64,000 nucleotides of DNA from Herbaspirillum sp. SJZ106 (lineage in GTDB: Bacteria; Pseudomonadota; Gammaproteobacteria; Burkholderiales; Burkholderiaceae_D). Below are positions 54,137 through 62,712 of this stretch, one piece after another. Position 1 is the stretch's first letter. Each line of letters opens with the position of its first letter. The stretch lies in assembly GCF_006715495.1 (NCBI RefSeq), contig NZ_VFNI01000001.1:248001-312000 (forward strand). Reading direction: 5' to 3'. Both the position numbers and the translations under genes were made by a program. The notes under the pieces are model-generated. The model was given only the letters and a program-made list of their open reading frames with translations. It was not told the DNA's origin and did not search any database.

Positions 54137-55017
54137 GCCTGGCCGACAAGAAAGGGCCGGGCGGCACGCTGTTTCCCTGGCTGCTGCTGACGCCGTCGAT
54201 GTTGTTCCTGGCGGCATTCCTGGCAGTGCCGGGCATCCTGCTGGCGGCGCTGAGCCTGCGCAACGTGGACAGCATGCTGATGCTGCTGCCGACCTATGGC
54301 CTGGCGCAATATGCGCAGGTGTTCACATCGCCGCATTACCTGTCGGCGCTGGGCACCACCTTGTGGGTGGCGGCGCTGACGGCGGCACTGTGCGTGCTGC
54401 TGGCCTATCCGGCGGCATGGCTGCTGGTGGCCACGCGCAGCCGCGGCTGGCGCACGCTGCTGTATGTGATCCTGATCTCGCCCCTGCTCACCAGCGTGGT
54501 GATCCGCACGTTCGCGTGGATCGTGCTGCTGGCGCAAAACGGCCTGATCAACGACATCCTGCGCCACACCGGCCTGATCGATTCGCCGCTGGCGCTGCTG
54601 TGGAACATGAAGGCCGTCATCGTCGCCTACGTGCAGGTGATGCTGCCCTTCGCCGTGCTGCCGCTGGCGACGTCGCTGGGCGACATTCCCGAAGCCTTGC
54701 CGCGCGCCTCGCAAAGCCTGGGCGCCGGGCCGTTCCATACGTTCACCCGCGTGATCCTGCCGCTGACGATTCCCGGCATGATGAGCGGTGCGATCATCGT
54801 CTTCGCGCTGGCGGCGGGCAGTTATGTCACGCCATTGCTGATCGGCGGGCGACTGCAGCCGCTGCTGCCCATCGGCATCTACCAGCAGGCGCTCCAGATT
54901 GCCAACCTGCCATTGGCGGCCGCCTTGTCGCTGACCTTGCTGGCGGTGACGGCCGGCATCGCGGGCGTGATGACTTACTTGCAAAAACGTTGGGAGCGTC
55001 GTGTCTATGGCCACTGA
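54133..55017 (+). CDS. ABC transporter permease, PotB type
   Basis: A 294-residue inner-membrane permease with six predicted membrane segments. LFPWLLLTPSMLFLAAFLAV is the first, and the EAA loop that contacts the ATPase appears as EALPRASQSLGAGPFHTFTR. The ATG at 54133 overlaps the ATPase stop; a longer upstream frame is only a shadow of that gene. It forms the transmembrane pair with the next gene, whose start lies inside its 3' end. Confidence 0.92.
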   Translation: MSLADKKGPGGTLFPWLLLTPSMLFLAAFLAVPGILLAALSLRNVDSMLMLLPTYGLAQYAQVFTSPHYLSALGTTLWVAALTAALCVLLAYPAAWLLVATRSRGWRTLLYVILISPLLTSVVIRTFAWIVLLAQNGLINDILRHTGLIDSPLALLWNMKAVIVAYVQVMLPFAVLPLATSLGDIPEALPRASQSLGAGPFHTFTRVILPLTIPGMMSGAIIVFALAAGSYVTPLLIGGRLQPLLPIGIYQQALQIANLPLAAALSLTLLAVTAGIAGVMTYLQKRWERRVYGH

Positions 55018-55858
55018 TCAGCCTGCTGTCCATGTCACTGCGGCTACCGCGGCCGCCGCGCAAAGCACGGCGTCGGCCAAGGCCTGGCGGCTGGCCGGGA
55101 TCGGCGCCGGGGCGCTGGTGTATGTGTTCCTGAGCCTGCCGGTGCTGGTGATCTTCCTGTCGGCATTCAGCCCGGAGGCGTATCCGCAGTTCCCGCCGCA
55201 GCAATTCTCGCTGCGCTGGTTCCGCGCCTTCATCGACAATCCGGGCTGGCTGCGGGCGCTCGAAGTCAGCGCCTGGCTGCTGCTCATCGCCACGCCGGTG
55301 ACGACGCTGCTGGGGACGACGGCGGCTTATGCGCTGGCCAGGCTGGAGTTCCCGGGACGTTCCGTGATCCAGGCATTCGTGCTCTCGCCGCTGATCATTC
55401 CGCAAGTGGTGCTGGGCATCGCCTTGCTGTATGTGCTGACCGGCGCCGGGATGGCCGGCTCTCTGCTCGGGCTGGCGGCGGGCCATATCGTGGTGGCCTT
55501 GCCGTATGCCGTGCGGACCGTCAGCGTCAGCCTGGCATCGATGGACCGCCGTCTCGAAACGGCCTCGATGAACCTGGGCGCCACGCCGGCCTACACGTTC
55601 CGCCATGTGACGCTGCCGCTGATCAAGCCGGGCATTGTGGCCGGCGCCGTGTTTGCGGCGGTAACTTCATTTGGCGAAGTCTCGGTCAGCCTGTTCCTGA
55701 CGGTGCCGGGCACGGTATCGATGCCGGTGCGGATCTTCACCTACATCGACCAGACCTTCGATCCGGTGGTCAATGCCGTGTCCGCCATTTTCATCGTGCT
55801 GGCGGTGCTGGCGCTGGTGCTGATCGAACGCACGATCGGGTTGACCAAGGCGATGTAG
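55007..55858 (+). CDS. ABC transporter permease, PotC type
   Basis: A 283-residue inner-membrane permease with six predicted membrane segments (the first VYVFLSLPVLVIFLSAFSP). The EAA loop reads ETASMNLGATPAYTFRHVTL. Start choice: an ATG at 55007 and a GTG at 55001, both behind GGGAG; I list the ATG. The gene overlaps the end of the first permease by 11 bases and closes the hyuAB-transporter operon, which ends at a strong terminator. Confidence 0.92.
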   Translation: MATDQPAVHVTAATAAAAQSTASAKAWRLAGIGAGALVYVFLSLPVLVIFLSAFSPEAYPQFPPQQFSLRWFRAFIDNPGWLRALEVSAWLLLIATPVTTLLGTTAAYALARLEFPGRSVIQAFVLSPLIIPQVVLGIALLYVLTGAGMAGSLLGLAAGHIVVALPYAVRTVSVSLASMDRRLETASMNLGATPAYTFRHVTLPLIKPGIVAGAVFAAVTSFGEVSVSLFLTVPGTVSMPVRIFTYIDQTFDPVVNAVSAIFIVLAVLALVLIERTIGLTKAM

Positions 55859-55896
55859 CGCGCAAGCGGCAGGCGTATGTCCCCAGCAGGATCAGA

Positions 55897-55930
55897 AGAA
55901 CGGCCGCGCCATGTCGCGGCCGTTCTTTTT
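55897..55930 (+). terminator. Terminator of the hyuAB-transporter operon
   Basis: A perfect 12-bp stem (55897-55908 with 55915-55926) and 6-nt loop followed by five T. Confidence 0.9.
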
Positions 55931-55978
55931 GGCGGTTGGCATGTTCAATGAGAACTATTTTTATAAATACTGTAAATA

Positions 55979-55995
55979 GTAATGATTGTCATTAC
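55979..55995. promoter_or_regulatory. Fur box upstream of the ECF sigma gene
   Basis: GTAATGA-TTG-TCATTAC is a perfect 7-3-7 palindrome matching the core of the Fur consensus (AATGATAATCATT type). It overlaps a TACAAT -10 candidate (55993-55998). A weaker Fur-like stretch, AATGAGAACTATTTTTAT, lies at 55947-55964. Repression of the cassette by Fe-Fur follows from this layout. Confidence 0.82.
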
Positions 55996-56117
55996 AATAC
56001 GGGGATAAACGCATGTCGAAAAAGCGTAAAGGGGGAGAAAACTCCTTGTTGTTCGATTGATCATTTTAGGTGTGACGGCCGCCAGCAGCGGATCGCCGCC
56101 TGGAAGGCAGGTAAATC

Positions 56118-56615
56118 ATGTCCAATGCAGGGGTGCATCAACAAATCGGGGTTCTCTACAGCGAGCACCACAACTGGCTGGCCGGCTGGCTCAGCCAGAA
56201 ACTGAAATGCCGCTATCTGGGCGCAGACCTCGCCCAAGACACGTTCGTGCGCCTGTTTTCCGGGCGGCTGCCGGGCAACCTGGACAACCCCAAGGCCTAC
56301 CTGACGACGGTGGCCAAAGGGGTCGTCAATACCTATCTGCGCCGCAAGAATCTTGAGCAAGCCTATCTGGAAGCGCTCGCCGCCGCGCCGGAGCCGGTGC
56401 AGCCCTCGCCTGAGGAACGCTTGTTGGTCCTGGAGGTATTGACCGACATAGACAGGATCCTCGACGGTCTGCCGGCCAAGGTAAAACAGGTCTTTCTGCT
56501 GGCCCAGCTGGACGGCCTTCCCTATGCCGACATCTGCGATTTGCTGGGCGTGTCGCTGGCGACGGTAAAGCGCTACATGGTCAAGGCCTATAGTCATTGC
56601 CTGCGCGTGGTTTAG
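56118..56615 (+). CDS. ECF RNA polymerase sigma factor, FecI type
   Basis: A 165-residue extracytoplasmic-function sigma factor. Region 2 is around residues 10-75 (ADLAQDTFVRLFSGRLP, then NPKAYLTTVAKGVVNTYLRR); region 4 is around 105-160 (ILDGLPAKVKQVFLLAQLDG, then DLLGVSLATVKRYMVKAY). It lies upstream of a FecR-like gene and a TonB receptor with a signalling domain, so by analogy with FecI it drives receptor transcription when the ferric ligand binds. The Fur box upstream ties it to iron starvation. Confidence 0.94.
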   Translation: MSNAGVHQQIGVLYSEHHNWLAGWLSQKLKCRYLGADLAQDTFVRLFSGRLPGNLDNPKAYLTTVAKGVVNTYLRRKNLEQAYLEALAAAPEPVQPSPEERLLVLEVLTDIDRILDGLPAKVKQVFLLAQLDGLPYADICDLLGVSLATVKRYMVKAYSHCLRVV

Positions 56616-56625
56616 GGCGGGCCGA

Positions 56626-57597
56626 ATGATGATGGAGCAAGCCCCACGCCAGCCACTATCCGAGGAAATTCTCCAGGAGGCCGCCACCTGGCTGATGGAG
56701 ATGCACGATGGCCCGTTGACGCCCAAGGAGCGTGCTCGCTTCAACCAATGGCGCCAGCGCAGCGCCGAGCACGAGATGGCTTGGCAAAAGGCCTCGGTGC
56801 TGCTCGACAAGTTGAAAGGCGTGCCGGCGCCGGGGGCGGTGGCGCTCAAGGCGGCATCGGCGCCCTCACGCCGCGCGGCCGTCAAAACGCTGGCGCTAGT
56901 GCTGGCCGCAGGTCCAGCCGCATGGGCGGCGTACCGCTTGTCGCCCTGGCCCGGCCGGGGCGACGCGGTGGTGACGGAGCGCGGCGGGCAGCGTGACCTG
57001 CTGCTGGAGGACGGCACAAAAATCACCTTGAACACGTCGACCCGGATCCAGGTCCGCTACAGCGATGAGATGCGCCGCGTGCGCTTGCTGCAGGGGGAGA
57101 TCTTGGTCGCCACCGCAACGGATAACCGCAGCCCGGCCCGGCCGTTCATCGTGGAAACGGCCGAGGGCCGACTGCAGCCGCTCGGTACGCGCTTTACCGC
57201 CAGGCAACTGGATGGGCGCTCGCATGTTGCGGTGTATGAGGGCGCGGTGGAACTCGTTCCTGCGGACGCGCCCGCCGAAAAACGGCTTGTCCCGGCAGGG
57301 TACCAGGCCGCCTTCTCCGCGCATGCCGTGGAACCCGCAACGCAGTGCAGCGAGCTGGGCCTGGCCTGGACCACTGGCATGCTGGTGGTCGACCAGATGC
57401 CGCTTGCGGCCTTTGCGGGAGAGCTGGGGCGCTACCGCGCGGGGCTGCTGCAGGTCGATTCCGGTGTCGGGAAACTGCCCGTCTCCGGCGTATTCCCATT
57501 GGCAGACACGACGGCCAGCCTGACGCTGCTTGAGCAGACCATGCCGGTGCGCATCCACTATTTCACCCGTTACTGGGCGCGCATTGTGTCCAAATAG
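56626..57597 (+). CDS. FecR-family anti-sigma / sigma regulator
   Basis: A 323-residue inner-membrane regulator. The N-terminal DUF4880-like domain (residues ~10-60, EAATWLMEMHDGPLTPKERA) contacts the sigma factor. One membrane segment follows at ~84-105 (ALVLAAGPAAWAAY), preceded by twin Arg. The periplasmic FecR domain comes next (VVTERGGQRDLLLEDGTKI, then GEILVATATD and PLGTRFTARQ). The C-terminal part, which would touch the receptor signalling domain, is complete. Three in-frame ATGs lie in tandem at 56626; it starts 10 bp after the sigma gene. Confidence 0.93.
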   Translation: MMMEQAPRQPLSEEILQEAATWLMEMHDGPLTPKERARFNQWRQRSAEHEMAWQKASVLLDKLKGVPAPGAVALKAASAPSRRAAVKTLALVLAAGPAAWAAYRLSPWPGRGDAVVTERGGQRDLLLEDGTKITLNTSTRIQVRYSDEMRRVRLLQGEILVATATDNRSPARPFIVETAEGRLQPLGTRFTARQLDGRSHVAVYEGAVELVPADAPAEKRLVPAGYQAAFSAHAVEPATQCSELGLAWTTGMLVVDQMPLAAFAGELGRYRAGLLQVDSGVGKLPVSGVFPLADTTASLTLLEQTMPVRIHYFTRYWARIVSK

Positions 57598-57713
57598 CCA
57601 TTTCGCCGCCACGGTCGACGTCACGGAAATTTTTTTCGGAAAAGCTGAGCCATTTTCAACGTTCGTTGGGCATACCAGTGAAGACGCTCAATTCGGACAT
57701 TGAAAGGTTCAGT

Positions 57714-60224
57714 ATGAATTACCCAGAAAACCCCGGGAAAGCAGTGTGTAAACGGCCGGATGAAAGGCCGGCTGACGCGGCATTGATGCGCAAATCGGCG
57801 ATGGCGGTAGCCGTTCATTGGGCTGCCGCGGCGATGGCGATGTCGTCGCTGGCCTGGATGGCCCCGGCGGCCGCCGCGGAAACCGCCAGCGCCGCGCAAA
57901 GCTTCAGCATCGCCCCAGGTCCGCTGGCACAGGCGTTGCCGGCATTCGCCGCGCACGCTGGCGTGCCTTTGTCATTTGATGGCCGGCTGCTGGAAGGCAA
58001 AACCAGTCCCGGGCTGACGGGCACTTACTCCGTCGATGAGGGTTTTTCCCGCCTGTTGCAGGGAACCGGTCTCCAGGCGCAGCGCCTGCCCGGCGGCGGC
58101 TATACCGTCAAGACGCCCACGCTTGCGCCGGGCGCCTCCATCGGCGAGCTGCAACCGATTGAAATCAGCGCGCAACGCACCAGCAGCACCATCATCCGGC
58201 CGACGCGCCAGAGCAATGTCATTGAGCGCGAAGAGCTCAATGAGCTGCGCCAGTCGTCCGATAGCCTGGCAACCGTGCTTGGCAAGATTGTTCCCGGCAT
58301 GGCCGATTCCAGCCACACGATCACGGACTACGGGCAAACGCTGCGCGGCCGGAACACATTGGTCCTGGTTGACGGCATTCCGCTCAATACCAACCGCGAT
58401 TCATCCCGCAACATGGCCACGCTGAACCTGGCCAGCATCGACAAGGTCGAGGTGCTGCGCGGGAGCAGCGCCATTTATGGCGCTGGCGCCGCCGGCGGCA
58501 TGATCGCCGTGACCACCCGTCCCGCCGGCGGCGAACCGTATGCCGAGACTACCTTCACGCTGAAATCCGCGCTGTCCCGCCTTGGGAGCGACGGCCTCGG
58601 CGGCGAGGTGAACCACTATATGTCCGGCTCCAGCGGTGCGGTGGACTATGCGTTCAACGTCGGCTACCAGCATGTGGGCGGCTCCTTCGATGGCAAAGGC
58701 AAGCGCATTGCGCCCGAACCCAGCCAGGGCGACCTGTTCGATAGCGACAACTACACCCTGGGCGGGAAACTGGGCTTTCGCATCGACAAGAACCAGCGCT
58801 TGCAGTTGTCTGTCAGCCGCTACGTCGCGGAACAGGACAGCGCCTACGGCTCGGATCCGGCGGTAGCGAAACTGCCGGCAGGCGCCGCCGTCGCGCGTCC
58901 CCTGGATGGCTTGCAGCTGGCGGAGCAGAACCAGATCAAGAATACCCTGGTGAGCATGGATTACCAGAACCAGGATGTCTTGGGCAGCACACTGTCGGCC
59001 CAGCTGTACTACCGCGACTACTTCACCCGTTTTACCCCTTTCGATGCGCGCGCGGTTTCCACGCGCGGCAACAATGTCGACCAGGTGATGCAGAACTCCC
59101 ACGTACTTGGCGGCCGCGCTACCTTGAATACGCCGCTGGGTGACAAGACCAAGCTGCTCTGGGGCCTGGACTTCAACCAGGAGCGCAGCGACATGCCGGA
59201 TGACATCTTCAACGCCGCAGCGTACGACGCAAGCGGCGGCAGCGTCTTCCAACGCACCGGAACCCTGATCTATATGCCGTTGCTGACCACCCGCTCCATT
59301 GGCAGCTTTGCCCAGCTCCAACACAAAATCAATGAGCAATGGTCGATTGAGGCAGGCTTGCGCTATGAGCGCGCCTACGCCAGCTACGACGATTTCATCC
59401 CGTTGTCGCAGAGCAAAGCAGCCTCTCCGCAAAAGGTTCGCGGCGGTTCGGTTTCCTTCAGTTCCTGGATGAGCAATGCCGGCATCGTATTCAAGCCTGT
59501 CGCCGGACACGAAGTCTATGCCTCGTTCAGCCAGGGCTTCCAGCTTCCCGACATCGGCGTGCAGATCCGCAATGCCACCCCGGCCTTTAATATTTCGTCC
59601 TCCTCCCTTGAGCCGGTGAAGACCAACAGCTACGAGCTGGGATGGCGCGGCGCGTTCGGCAACGTCCTCGGCAACCTGGCGATATTTCACACCACCTCCA
59701 AGCTGGGCGATATCCAGAGCTTCAACAATGGCCTGATCCTGACCCGCACCGCGGAAAAGATTTCCGGCATCGAAGCCGGCGCCGACTATCTGCCGGACGA
59801 CTCGGCATGGGGCGGCGGCGCGACGTACGCAATGATGTGGGGGCGCGAGACTGCGCAGGGCAGCGCCAGCGACCAGGTGATGAGCGGTTACCGCATCCCG
59901 CCGATGAAGCTCACGGCCTATTTGCAATACAAGCCGAATAGCAAATGGAGCAATCGCCTGCAGGCGAGCTATTTCGCTTCACGCGATTACCGCCTCAACG
60001 GACAAACGGCGTTTGGCCGCCGGGAGGTCGGCAGCTATACCACCGTCGACCTGGTGAGCCGGTATCAGCTCACGCCCAAGGACACGGTTTCCCTGGGGAT
60101 AGAGAACCTGCTTAACCGGTACTACATCCCGGCCTACAGCCAGCTCATGCGCAACAGCAATAACACCAGCCGCCTGCCAGGCTCCGGGGCGGTGATGAGC
60201 GTGAGCTACAGCCATCGCTGGTGA
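57714..60224 (+). CDS. TonB-dependent siderophore receptor with signalling domain (FecA-like)
   Basis: An 836-residue outer-membrane receptor. A long signal peptide ends near residue 55 (APAAAA). The STN signalling domain covers ~62-130 (FSIAPGPLAQALPAFAAHAG), the plug ~150-270 (STIIRPTRQSNVIEREELNE, then VLRGSSAIYGAGAAGG), and the barrel extends to the C-terminus, which ends in Trp (SYSHRW) as BamA substrates do. PSQGDLFDSDNYTLGGKLGF and GFQLPDIGVQIRNATP belong to the barrel. The STN domain plus upstream sigma/FecR genes indicate transmembrane signalling. The ligand is probably a ferric siderophore; its identity is open. The ATG at 57714 has AAAGG upstream. Confidence 0.94.
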   Translation: MNYPENPGKAVCKRPDERPADAALMRKSAMAVAVHWAAAAMAMSSLAWMAPAAAAETASAAQSFSIAPGPLAQALPAFAAHAGVPLSFDGRLLEGKTSPGLTGTYSVDEGFSRLLQGTGLQAQRLPGGGYTVKTPTLAPGASIGELQPIEISAQRTSSTIIRPTRQSNVIEREELNELRQSSDSLATVLGKIVPGMADSSHTITDYGQTLRGRNTLVLVDGIPLNTNRDSSRNMATLNLASIDKVEVLRGSSAIYGAGAAGGMIAVTTRPAGGEPYAETTFTLKSALSRLGSDGLGGEVNHYMSGSSGAVDYAFNVGYQHVGGSFDGKGKRIAPEPSQGDLFDSDNYTLGGKLGFRIDKNQRLQLSVSRYVAEQDSAYGSDPAVAKLPAGAAVARPLDGLQLAEQNQIKNTLVSMDYQNQDVLGSTLSAQLYYRDYFTRFTPFDARAVSTRGNNVDQVMQNSHVLGGRATLNTPLGDKTKLLWGLDFNQERSDMPDDIFNAAAYDASGGSVFQRTGTLIYMPLLTTRSIGSFAQLQHKINEQWSIEAGLRYERAYASYDDFIPLSQSKAASPQKVRGGSVSFSSWMSNAGIVFKPVAGHEVYASFSQGFQLPDIGVQIRNATPAFNISSSSLEPVKTNSYELGWRGAFGNVLGNLAIFHTTSKLGDIQSFNNGLILTRTAEKISGIEAGADYLPDDSAWGGGATYAMMWGRETAQGSASDQVMSGYRIPPMKLTAYLQYKPNSKWSNRLQASYFASRDYRLNGQTAFGRREVGSYTTVDLVSRYQLTPKDTVSLGIENLLNRYYIPAYSQLMRNSNNTSRLPGSGAVMSVSYSHRW

Positions 60225-60236
60225 TACTCCCGAAAG

Positions 60237-60268
60237 AAAAGCTGCCTGCATCGTTGCGGGCAGCTTTT
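60237..60268 (+). terminator. Terminator after the TonB receptor
   Basis: AAAAGCTGCC (60237-60246) pairs with GGCAGCTTTT (60259-60268) around a 12-nt loop, followed by ATT. Confidence 0.78.
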
Positions 60269-60298
60269 ATTCTGGCGTGATTTACCAGTCTTGCCTGC

Positions 60299-60337
60299 CC
60301 TTCGATATGCTGCTGCGCAGCTACTCAGGGCGAACGG
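60299..60337. repeat. REP-like palindrome
   Basis: A 39-bp copy beginning CCTTCGATATGCTGC and ending CTCAGGGCGAACGG, with an internal GCTGCTGCGCAGC stem. Same class as the inverted pair at 42989-43093. Confidence 0.65.
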
Positions 60338-60369
60338 AGTCTGGACTCCACAAACCTCCACAAACGAAA

Positions 60370-60398
60370 ATGCCGTTCAGCGCTTAACTGAACGGCAT
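60370..60398. repeat. Perfect 11-bp hairpin before the coiled-coil gene
   Basis: ATGCCGTTCAG (60370-60380) and CTGAACGGCAT (60388-60398) around CGCTTAA. No T-tract follows. It lies about 108 bp before the ATG at 60506, so it may be in the leader or mark a regulator site. Confidence 0.6.
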
Positions 60399-60505
60399 GA
60401 CGATGTCGGCTGGAACTTTGTCCTTGCGCATGATTACTCACCACTGAATCTTCCACGAGACCGAGAGGGCAGCGTGCGGTCTGTACACATGAAAGAGAGC
60501 AAGGC

Positions 60506-62542
60506 ATGGTACATCCCTATATCGGCAACTTCACGCCAGCCTATCCGGCCAACGATCAGATGGCAGGCATCAATCAGCCGCACGCCAATGCCGGCACGCG
60601 CCAGCCGCCGCAGCCTGTCGTGCGTAAGCCCGTACCCGTACCTGTACCCGGATCCGGACTGAGCCAGGCCATGGGGCATCGCGCGCGAGGCAATTTCATC
60701 GAACAGGTCCGTCGCGACCAGACCCGGGAAGGACAACAGCGCAGCCATGGCCTGAGTGACCGGGGAACTCCCCGCGTGACCTACGGGGTCGCCAGCGCGC
60801 CATCCGGCGATCGCGATGAGCTGCATTTCTGGTCGCCTCTGCCGGCTGCCGCGCGCTCGGCCTCGCCGGTGGACGATTCCACGCCCGAGGGAATCGCAGC
60901 TGCAATCGAGACATTGCTGCGCGCCAGGAAATCCGGCATCCCCGTACTGGATGCTCCCAGGCCGCAGTTCGTGACGGGAACGCACCACCTGACCCCCGCG
61001 TCGCAACAACGCCTGGCCGAGCAGTTTGCTGAAATCAAGACATTGCGCAAGAAGATTTCAGGCTATTTGGATAAGCTGGACATGGATAGCCAGCTGGTGC
61101 AGGCGATGCAAACGCGAGGTCTTTCGGTAGCCGATTCGGAACGGCAGATCGAAGACCTGGTCGCCAGATGCAATGAGCGGTCCGACGCGATCGCCGCCCT
61201 GCGGGCGCATGACATGGTGCAGGTATCTTCTCATCCTGCGGCGAACTGGCTGGCGCAACAGCTGATGGGTTCGCAAGAGACCCGCGATACGCTCAATATC
61301 TACCTTAGCGACACCGAGCCGCTGGAATTGCAGGTGAATCGCAATCGCCAGATGCAGCTTCGCCGCGAACTCAGCGGGATGAGCGTGGAGCGGGAGCGCA
61401 ACGGAATGGCGCAGCAGGCCCTGGAACGAAAAATCGAGGGGCTTCGTGGGACGGTTGCGGCCCTGGAGCGCGCGGTTGCGTTGCCTCCCGGTAGCCAGGC
61501 CCGGCCGCAACCCGAGCTGTGGGCGCAGTTGATGTCCGGGCGCGCGGAACTGGCGCAGGCGCAGCACCAGCTGCATCAGCTCGTCGAGCAGGGGAAGCAG
61601 CAATGGCAGGCGCACGAGCAGCTCAAGGAACGGGTGGATACATTGGCAAGACGGATCACGGAATTGGAACGCCGCGTACCGCCTGTTCGTATCCCCGCCG
61701 ATGAAGCCGCGTCAGAAATGACTACCGAGGCGGTGGCACGCTACCTCAGTCGGCAGTATGAACCGCTAAGACCTCACCTGCATGCATTGCGCGAGGAACT
61801 TGAGCGGCTGTTGCCGGAAGATGGCGCCGCTACTCCCGAGCGGCGGCAACTGGTCATATTGCGCAAGCAGATCGGGCAAACGCTGGAGGCGGCCGGAAAG
61901 GCTGAATACGGGTATGTCACACATATGCTGGAACAAGCGCATGCCAACGGTCTTGCACCTGGGATCGTCTATTCGCCGCAAGCAGCGAAGAGTCTGAGTA
62001 CCCGCATGGTGCATTACGAAGACCATAGCGCCATACGGCGCGAACCCATTGAACTGACCAAGGCCCGCAGCCATTACGTTGAACAACAGGAAAGGCATCG
62101 CCAGGCCTACGTGAGCCTGCGGCAGGCGAAGAGGAATGCTATTGAAAGCGGGAGACCTGTCGAGGCACGGCTTGTCAGCGACACCCAGGATCTGGAGCGG
62201 CAGATGGCGATGGCCAAGGCAAACTATGTTGCGCTGCAAGCCGTGGAAGATGCGGAAATGCCTGCCTTGCAGGCAATGGCCCAGCGCAATCGCGAGCTGA
62301 GGCAATTAAGCGAACATACCCTGTATTCCATGCTCGACGATAAGCTGACGTCCTTGCGGCAACAAGGATATGCGTCATTGGCGGCGGTGCCTCCGCCCAA
62401 GCCCGCCATCGATGACATGGACTATCTGGCCCAACGCTATCACGTCCGCCTGAGCCAACTGGAACAGGCGCCCGAAGAGAATCGCCAGCATATCGCCGCA
62501 CTGAAGGAAAAGCTGGCGTTTCTCGCGCCGGTGAGGACGTGA
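60506..62542 (+). CDS. Coiled-coil protein of unknown family
   Basis: A 678-residue protein I do not recognise. Residues 1-110 are Pro/Gln/Arg-rich and likely disordered (QPPQPVVRKPVPVPVPGSG). From ~125 on the protein is almost wholly helical: charged heptad patterns at ~165-240 (RLAEQFAEIKTLRKKISGYL), ~280-400 (ELRRELSGMSVERE-like, then VDTLARRITELERRVPP) and ~530-660 (VEQQERHRQAYVSLRQAK). No signal peptide, membrane segment or catalytic motif is visible. The disordered N-terminus and coiled-coil body are compatible with a secreted effector or a scaffold protein, but nothing here proves it. It stands alone between a terminator and a convergent gene; G+C is slightly lower than in neighbours. 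Confidence 0.78.
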   Translation: MVHPYIGNFTPAYPANDQMAGINQPHANAGTRQPPQPVVRKPVPVPVPGSGLSQAMGHRARGNFIEQVRRDQTREGQQRSHGLSDRGTPRVTYGVASAPSGDRDELHFWSPLPAAARSASPVDDSTPEGIAAAIETLLRARKSGIPVLDAPRPQFVTGTHHLTPASQQRLAEQFAEIKTLRKKISGYLDKLDMDSQLVQAMQTRGLSVADSERQIEDLVARCNERSDAIAALRAHDMVQVSSHPAANWLAQQLMGSQETRDTLNIYLSDTEPLELQVNRNRQMQLRRELSGMSVERERNGMAQQALERKIEGLRGTVAALERAVALPPGSQARPQPELWAQLMSGRAELAQAQHQLHQLVEQGKQQWQAHEQLKERVDTLARRITELERRVPPVRIPADEAASEMTTEAVARYLSRQYEPLRPHLHALREELERLLPEDGAATPERRQLVILRKQIGQTLEAAGKAEYGYVTHMLEQAHANGLAPGIVYSPQAAKSLSTRMVHYEDHSAIRREPIELTKARSHYVEQQERHRQAYVSLRQAKRNAIESGRPVEARLVSDTQDLERQMAMAKANYVALQAVEDAEMPALQAMAQRNRELRQLSEHTLYSMLDDKLTSLRQQGYASLAAVPPPKPAIDDMDYLAQRYHVRLSQLEQAPEENRQHIAALKEKLAFLAPVRT

Positions 62543-62712
62543 CGAGCGCGGCTGACCGGCTGTTTTTGGCATGAACGATCCTGATCTGCAAGGACCAACC
62601 ACATTCGCAAAGCGGGGAGTTCATGATACTTGTGCTTGCCTCGACCGATAGTGGGCGATAGTGGAAGGGCAGGTCGCGGCGCCAGTTCTCCGGTGAACAG
62701 AGATTCGAGTGG

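Noticed and set aside
53033-55858. Putrescine/spermidine importer as a firm substrate call
   Set aside because: The fold is PotABCD-like, but this class also carries other small cations and the hydantoinase context argues for a different ligand.
60412-60456. GGAACT and CCACTGA resembling a hrp box ahead of the coiled-coil gene
   Set aside because: The spacer is about 23 bases instead of 15-17, and the first half differs from GGAACC, so it is not a credible HrpL promoter.
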